A DNA stretch of 64,000 bases, from NCBI RefSeq assembly GCF_016616885.1, contig NZ_CP067102.1, forward strand, positions 124,001 to 188,000, written 5' to 3'. The notes under the pieces are model-generated. The model made no database searches. It was given only the letters and a program-made list of their open reading frames with translations, and was not told the origin of the DNA. This stretch comes from Bradyrhizobium diazoefficiens (GTDB lineage Bacteria; Pseudomonadota; Alphaproteobacteria; Rhizobiales; Xanthobacteraceae). The position numbers were made by a program, and so were the translations under genes. This document shows, in pieces, positions 61,701-64,000 of this stretch (within the stretch, counting starts at the first letter, position 1; each line of letters starts with the position of its first letter).

Positions 61701-62069
61701 CGGGATGGCAGGGCATCGCCGCTTAGGCTTGAGGATATTCTGATTGTCGCCCCCTATAATCTGCAAGTGAACCTGATGAAGCAGCTATTGCCACCGGGTG
61801 CCCAGGTCGGCACGGTCGACAAGTTTCAGGGGCAGGAGGCCGCCATTGTAATCGTCTCGATGACCACATCGAAAGGCGTCGAGGCGCCGCGCGGCACCGA
61901 ATTTCTATTCAATCCCAACCGCTTCAACGTGGCCGTCAGCCGCGCGCAATGTCTCGCCGTCGTTATTCATGGCGGCCGCCTACTTGAAGGCGCGTGGACG
62001 AAGATCGACGACCTTCGCCGCCTGAATCTGTTTGCCCACGCCGAGTCCGTCGCGCTGCACCGGCCCTGA
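58746..62069 (+). CDS. TM0106-type RecB-like nuclease/superfamily I helicase
   Basis: The 1107-residue product has a RecB-like nuclease part (YPDFLV, PEDAKLS and the Q-x3-Y motif QLGIYAELLEE, residues 100-145), a cysteine group (CAACAQCDYKARC), an RNase-H-like domain (LYFDMEGDPLAGEGLEYLFG near 308) and an SF1 helicase: Walker A GPPGTGKT near 728, FVDEAGQVSLG, NESRRLHP, DKFQGQEA and FNVAVSRAQ. It unwinds and cuts DNA. TM0106-family nuclease-helicases occur in CRISPR-linked and other defence loci. ATG at 58746 is preferred over the upstream one at 58734. Confidence 0.87.
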   Translation: MHPLSASRLNDYLGCPHQAALWLAGIKPAEDADATLQLIRDKGFEHEAAVLARLEGLFGPAERIPSRGSLADRTRLTREAIARGAKLIYQAALTKDAWLGYPDFLVRNGDPGATTFEPEDAKLSRSAKGEYVLQLGIYAELLEELFGIPVQGGVIHVAAGEPEPFDLRRTRFILRRLMRSFERFAADEKRATKPQPCAACAQCDYKARCESEWREADSPFFVAGVSGAQVAKLGAAGVTTLAQLAALPTSAKVDGMSAETLTKLSAQARLQGAARTSGQHNFELLPYARGRGFAMLPAPDDGDLYFDMEGDPLAGEGLEYLFGVYGRLNGEREPTFRPIWAHNPAEEKLAFENLMRLLLEQMRHHPNSHIYHYAAYETTALKRLAMRYATMEAELDQLLRERRFVDLYRVVVQALRASTESYSIKDLEALYWRERSGEVRTASDSIVQYERWCLTKDNAILDSIAAYNKDDCVSTAQLHAWLEKLRPAGVNLEIVDDTAGEKREQSAERAQLEARKQALAAAVRASPHGDAGVRDLIAELLWFHQRSQKPGWWALFERQAWSEDELVDDAESLGGLQRDTSAAPVPVKRSFDTAFVFPPQDTKLKVGDTPRVAETLGNAGTIVDISAEDGRVVLRRGAKAPAMPERFSLVPAPINLQGVPDAVQAFAGRFSSGANQIDQALLDMLMRRAPRLRGRTAGLPIRAADEPMTEAVIRAVTDLDHSYLFIQGPPGTGKTYTAAQTIVALLRAGKRVGVSSNSHKAINKLLAEVDARAAEAHFRFSGAKKGNDGKPETEYDSPNIVTVINSEDVTRQHRLVGGTVFHFCRDDQRATYDYLFVDEAGQVSLGNIVAMGAAAANVVLVGDQMQLPQPVQGVHPGETGLSSLEYLLADRATVPEDRGILLNESRRLHPDLCKFISEAIYDGRLDAHPSTAARYLRLHDGAHSALRPAGLSFVPIAHDGCTQSSRAEAEAIAQLVQDLLTQEVVRDGRASPLRLEDILIVAPYNLQVNLMKQLLPPGAQVGTVDKFQGQEAAIVIVSMTTSKGVEAPRGTEFLFNPNRFNVAVSRAQCLAVVIHGGRLLEGAWTKIDDLRRLNLFAHAESVALHRP

Positions 62070-62093
62070 GTCATTGCTTTTAAGTTGGAAAAT

Positions 62094-63410
62094 ATGTTGA
62101 GAGCACCTTTCAGTTCCGAGTTTGATCCCTCCGAGGAAGCCGAAGGTAGTTCCGACCCTCTCGGACTGTTCCCCGGCTACGAACGCCTCGCCGACCGTTT
62201 GCTGCCGGCCGTGACCGTACGGATGGGCCATCCGCGCTTTGTAACGGCAATCGCGATCGGCGCACGCATCTGCGACGATTGGGACGCCGACGCGATTGCT
62301 GCGGACGGCCTAACGCCTCCCTGGCTTGTGTGGGAATGGTTTGTCGTCGAGGCGTTTGTGCGCGCGGAGGAGTCACCCTCGGCGACGTCCGGCGTACCCG
62401 GCATTCAGAAGGTTCGGCGAGCCCTACGCAACCAACGCCCCGTATGTGCGACCGCCTATCTCAAGACTCCCAATGCGTTTGGCTTCACCGGCGTGTTTCG
62501 CCGTCTCGCCCGCGGCATCGGGATCATTACCGACGATGGAACGCTCGACGACGGGGGGTACGAATTGGTTTCCGCGTGGGCAAAGGATCAAGGGCTCGAC
62601 GGATTCCTTGATCGGTCTGGCGGCGCCGGGCCTGCGTTTCGCGAGCGGCTTCGGCGCGCGGTCGCTCAAGGGATGGAGAAGGGACACACCACGTACCAGT
62701 CTGGAGACTTTTGGCGCGAGCTCGCCAGCCGACTCGATCCGATAGCGCCCGGCCGCCGAGAAAAAACGATCCTGGCCCAACGCATTCTGTCCCGCGCCGG
62801 CCAAGCCGAGATGATCGCGCACATGAAGGACGCGCTGATTGCGCGAGGCGGCGTGATCGGGCGCGACCATGAGGCGCCTTTTCTCCGCAGGCTGAGCCGA
62901 AAGGCTCCGGCCGAGCTTCGACAATTGCTCACCGCGATCGACGCTTATGAAACGTTCGGGCGTGCGATCACCGATGCGTTCGATGGTTTGCGCTATTGTG
63001 CATCTAGCAATGGCGGCGCGCCGGTGGACGCTCAGAGCTTTGCCGTGACGAAGCCCGCCAAATCCGCTCTCGCGCTGCTGGCGCCGAGCCTCGCGCGTGT
63101 TCGCTCCCACCCAACGCTGCTGGAATGGGAGCGTGACCAGAAGGGCATCGCACAAGCGGTCGAACGGTTCGATGGCGTTCGAACCGCCGCCGACCTCTTT
63201 GAGGCAATCCTCCATCATCATGAGCAGGTTCAGCGCGAGAAACCCCCGCATGGGAAACGCACCTGGTTCGAGCGCGGCACGCGCGGACGGGTAGCCTTGC
63301 GTGCCGGCTATACCGTGCATGAACCGCCCTCCGGTAAGGGCGGCTATGTTCACGAATATCGTGTTCCGACCTTTTCCGGATTTCTATCTGACCTCGGAGT
63401 CCTCCGATGA
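62094..63410 (+). CDS. Hypothetical defence-island protein
   Basis: The 438-residue product is soluble and helical, with LPAVTVRMGHPRFVTAIAIG near residue 38 and ...FERGTRGRVALRAGYTVHEP near the end. It seems to have an internal winged-helix segment (FTGVFRRLARGIGIITDDG). No catalytic motif is visible. It follows the helicase gene by 24 bases and its stop overlaps the PLD gene start, so the three are one operon and probably one machine. Confidence 0.65.
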   Translation: MLRAPFSSEFDPSEEAEGSSDPLGLFPGYERLADRLLPAVTVRMGHPRFVTAIAIGARICDDWDADAIAADGLTPPWLVWEWFVVEAFVRAEESPSATSGVPGIQKVRRALRNQRPVCATAYLKTPNAFGFTGVFRRLARGIGIITDDGTLDDGGYELVSAWAKDQGLDGFLDRSGGAGPAFRERLRRAVAQGMEKGHTTYQSGDFWRELASRLDPIAPGRREKTILAQRILSRAGQAEMIAHMKDALIARGGVIGRDHEAPFLRRLSRKAPAELRQLLTAIDAYETFGRAITDAFDGLRYCASSNGGAPVDAQSFAVTKPAKSALALLAPSLARVRSHPTLLEWERDQKGIAQAVERFDGVRTAADLFEAILHHHEQVQREKPPHGKRTWFERGTRGRVALRAGYTVHEPPSGKGGYVHEYRVPTFSGFLSDLGVLR

Positions 63411-64000
63411 GCGGCCGTCGTTCGTCGACCTCCGATCAAACGCGTGCGCGCCTGCTCGATCTGTGGACCGGCGAGGAAGCTTTTGGCCGACCGGTCGGCT
63501 GCGTCACGACAAGCTTTACGTTCGATTCCGAACTTTTCGAGGAACAGTGCCTCGCGCGCTTCTTGTCGATTCAGAGCAATCCCAATGAAACCGCGAAAGC
63601 CTATCTCATCGAACGGGAGGAAAAACTTGCACAATGCTTTGCCTGCGTTCTCGTCGATAGCGCACATGCCGCAGCCAACCGCAGCTTGCGCTGGCACATG
63701 TTGCCGGTCAGAGTACCGGGCGGCGGCGTGCTGCATGCCAAGCTGACGTTACTTGTGTGGGAGAACTTCATCCGGATTCTGATCGGGTCCGCCAACCTGA
63801 CTGAGCCCGCTTACCGCCGCAATCAGGAGGTCATGGCCGCTCTCGATTTCGGTGAGCAGGGAAATTCGCCACCCGAATTGCTGAGCGAGTGTGTCGCGTT
63901 CCTCCATCGCGTGCGAAGGTTCGCTCCTGGGTTCGACCGTGCCGATGTTGGGCCGCAGGCCGCTTTGGCCAGCTTCCTCGCGTCAGTTGAGCGACGGGCT
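63407..64000 (+). CDS. Phospholipase D-like protein (3' part outside window)
   Basis: The visible 198 residues contain one PLD active-site motif, LHAKLTLLVWENFIRILIGSANLTEPAYRRNQE in separate parts: His-x-Lys at HAK and GSANLTE after it. PLD-like proteins in defence loci are nucleases or phosphodiesterases (as in DISARM and some helicase-linked systems). The start ATG overlaps the preceding stop (ATGA). The gene runs off the window, so a second HxK motif or an attached helicase cannot be judged. Confidence 0.75.
   Translation, partial: MSGRRSSTSDQTRARLLDLWTGEEAFGRPVGCVTTSFTFDSELFEEQCLARFLSIQSNPNETAKAYLIEREEKLAQCFACVLVDSAHAAANRSLRWHMLPVRVPGGGVLHAKLTLLVWENFIRILIGSANLTEPAYRRNQEVMAALDFGEQGNSPPELLSECVAFLHRVRRFAPGFDRADVGPQAALASFLASVERRA

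Overview
The first 7.9 kb looks like the chromosome of a Bradyrhizobium-like alphaproteobacterium (Nitrobacteraceae). The order lptB-lptA-lptC-RNase D, followed by a membrane protein, a HAD-UbiA prenyltransferase and an MFS transporter, uses high-GC codons and is typical of that family. This taxonomic call rests on gene order and protein style only. Everything after about 7.9 kb reads as accessory DNA: patchy base composition, defence and repair genes, plasmid-type genes, a reverse-transcriptase scrap and at least two frameshifted genes. No integrase, tRNA gene or attachment site was recognised.

8.6-13.5 kb: an AT-richer ubiquitin-like conjugation operon with a two-helix membrane protein, a JAMM (JAB) protease with a UBC-like tail, an E2-like protein, a ThiF/E1 protein and a membrane-anchored cysteine-repeat protein. 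Just upstream on the other strand is a 55-residue protein whose eight ligands fit the C3HC4 RING-finger spacing, a candidate E3. No free ubiquitin-like protein was found.

14.0-24.0 kb: a tightly coupled seven-gene operon on the minus strand. Its first gene encodes a 355-residue protein with 20 tandem TTTTG(W/T)P heptads. The rest encode a caspase/CHAT-like protease, a SAM methyltransferase, a PqqD-like protein, a B12-type radical SAM enzyme, a glutathione-synthetase-like ATP-grasp ligase and a fusion of two different PLP enzymes. I read this as a RiPP-like peptide-modification system, unfamiliar to me, with the repeat protein as substrate. It is the best candidate for a new system here.

24.4-31.2 kb: a HEPN protein with a uracil-DNA-glycosylase-like partner, unknown proteins, and a short prokaryotic Argonaute with a DUF4365(DREN)-APAZ nuclease (SPARDA type). 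The nuclease gene carries a one-base frameshift near its end. 31-45 kb: DNA repair and replication cargo, namely a DnaQ-like exonuclease, DNA polymerase IV without an evident start codon, an SRAP (HMCES/YedK) protein, Ku, a clamp-loader ATPase divergent from a clamp-like protein, a PD-(D/E)XK nuclease, a DUF2958 protein and a small ATP-dependent DNA ligase. 45.8-49.3 kb: an XRE regulator, a GYF membrane protein, a frameshifted superinfection-immunity/SHOCT gene, a PP2C phosphatase and two secreted proteins.

49.6-64.0 kb: a second defence block. A 1767-residue sacsin-like ATPase with a DUF3883 nuclease end lies downstream of a second, different ubiquitin-like operon of the '6E' kind (His-rich Ubl-E2 fusion, JAB-E1 fusion, DUF6527). 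Diverging from it are a WYL regulator, a 1.1-kb-codon RecB-nuclease/helicase, an unknown 439-residue protein and a phospholipase-D-like protein cut by the window edge.
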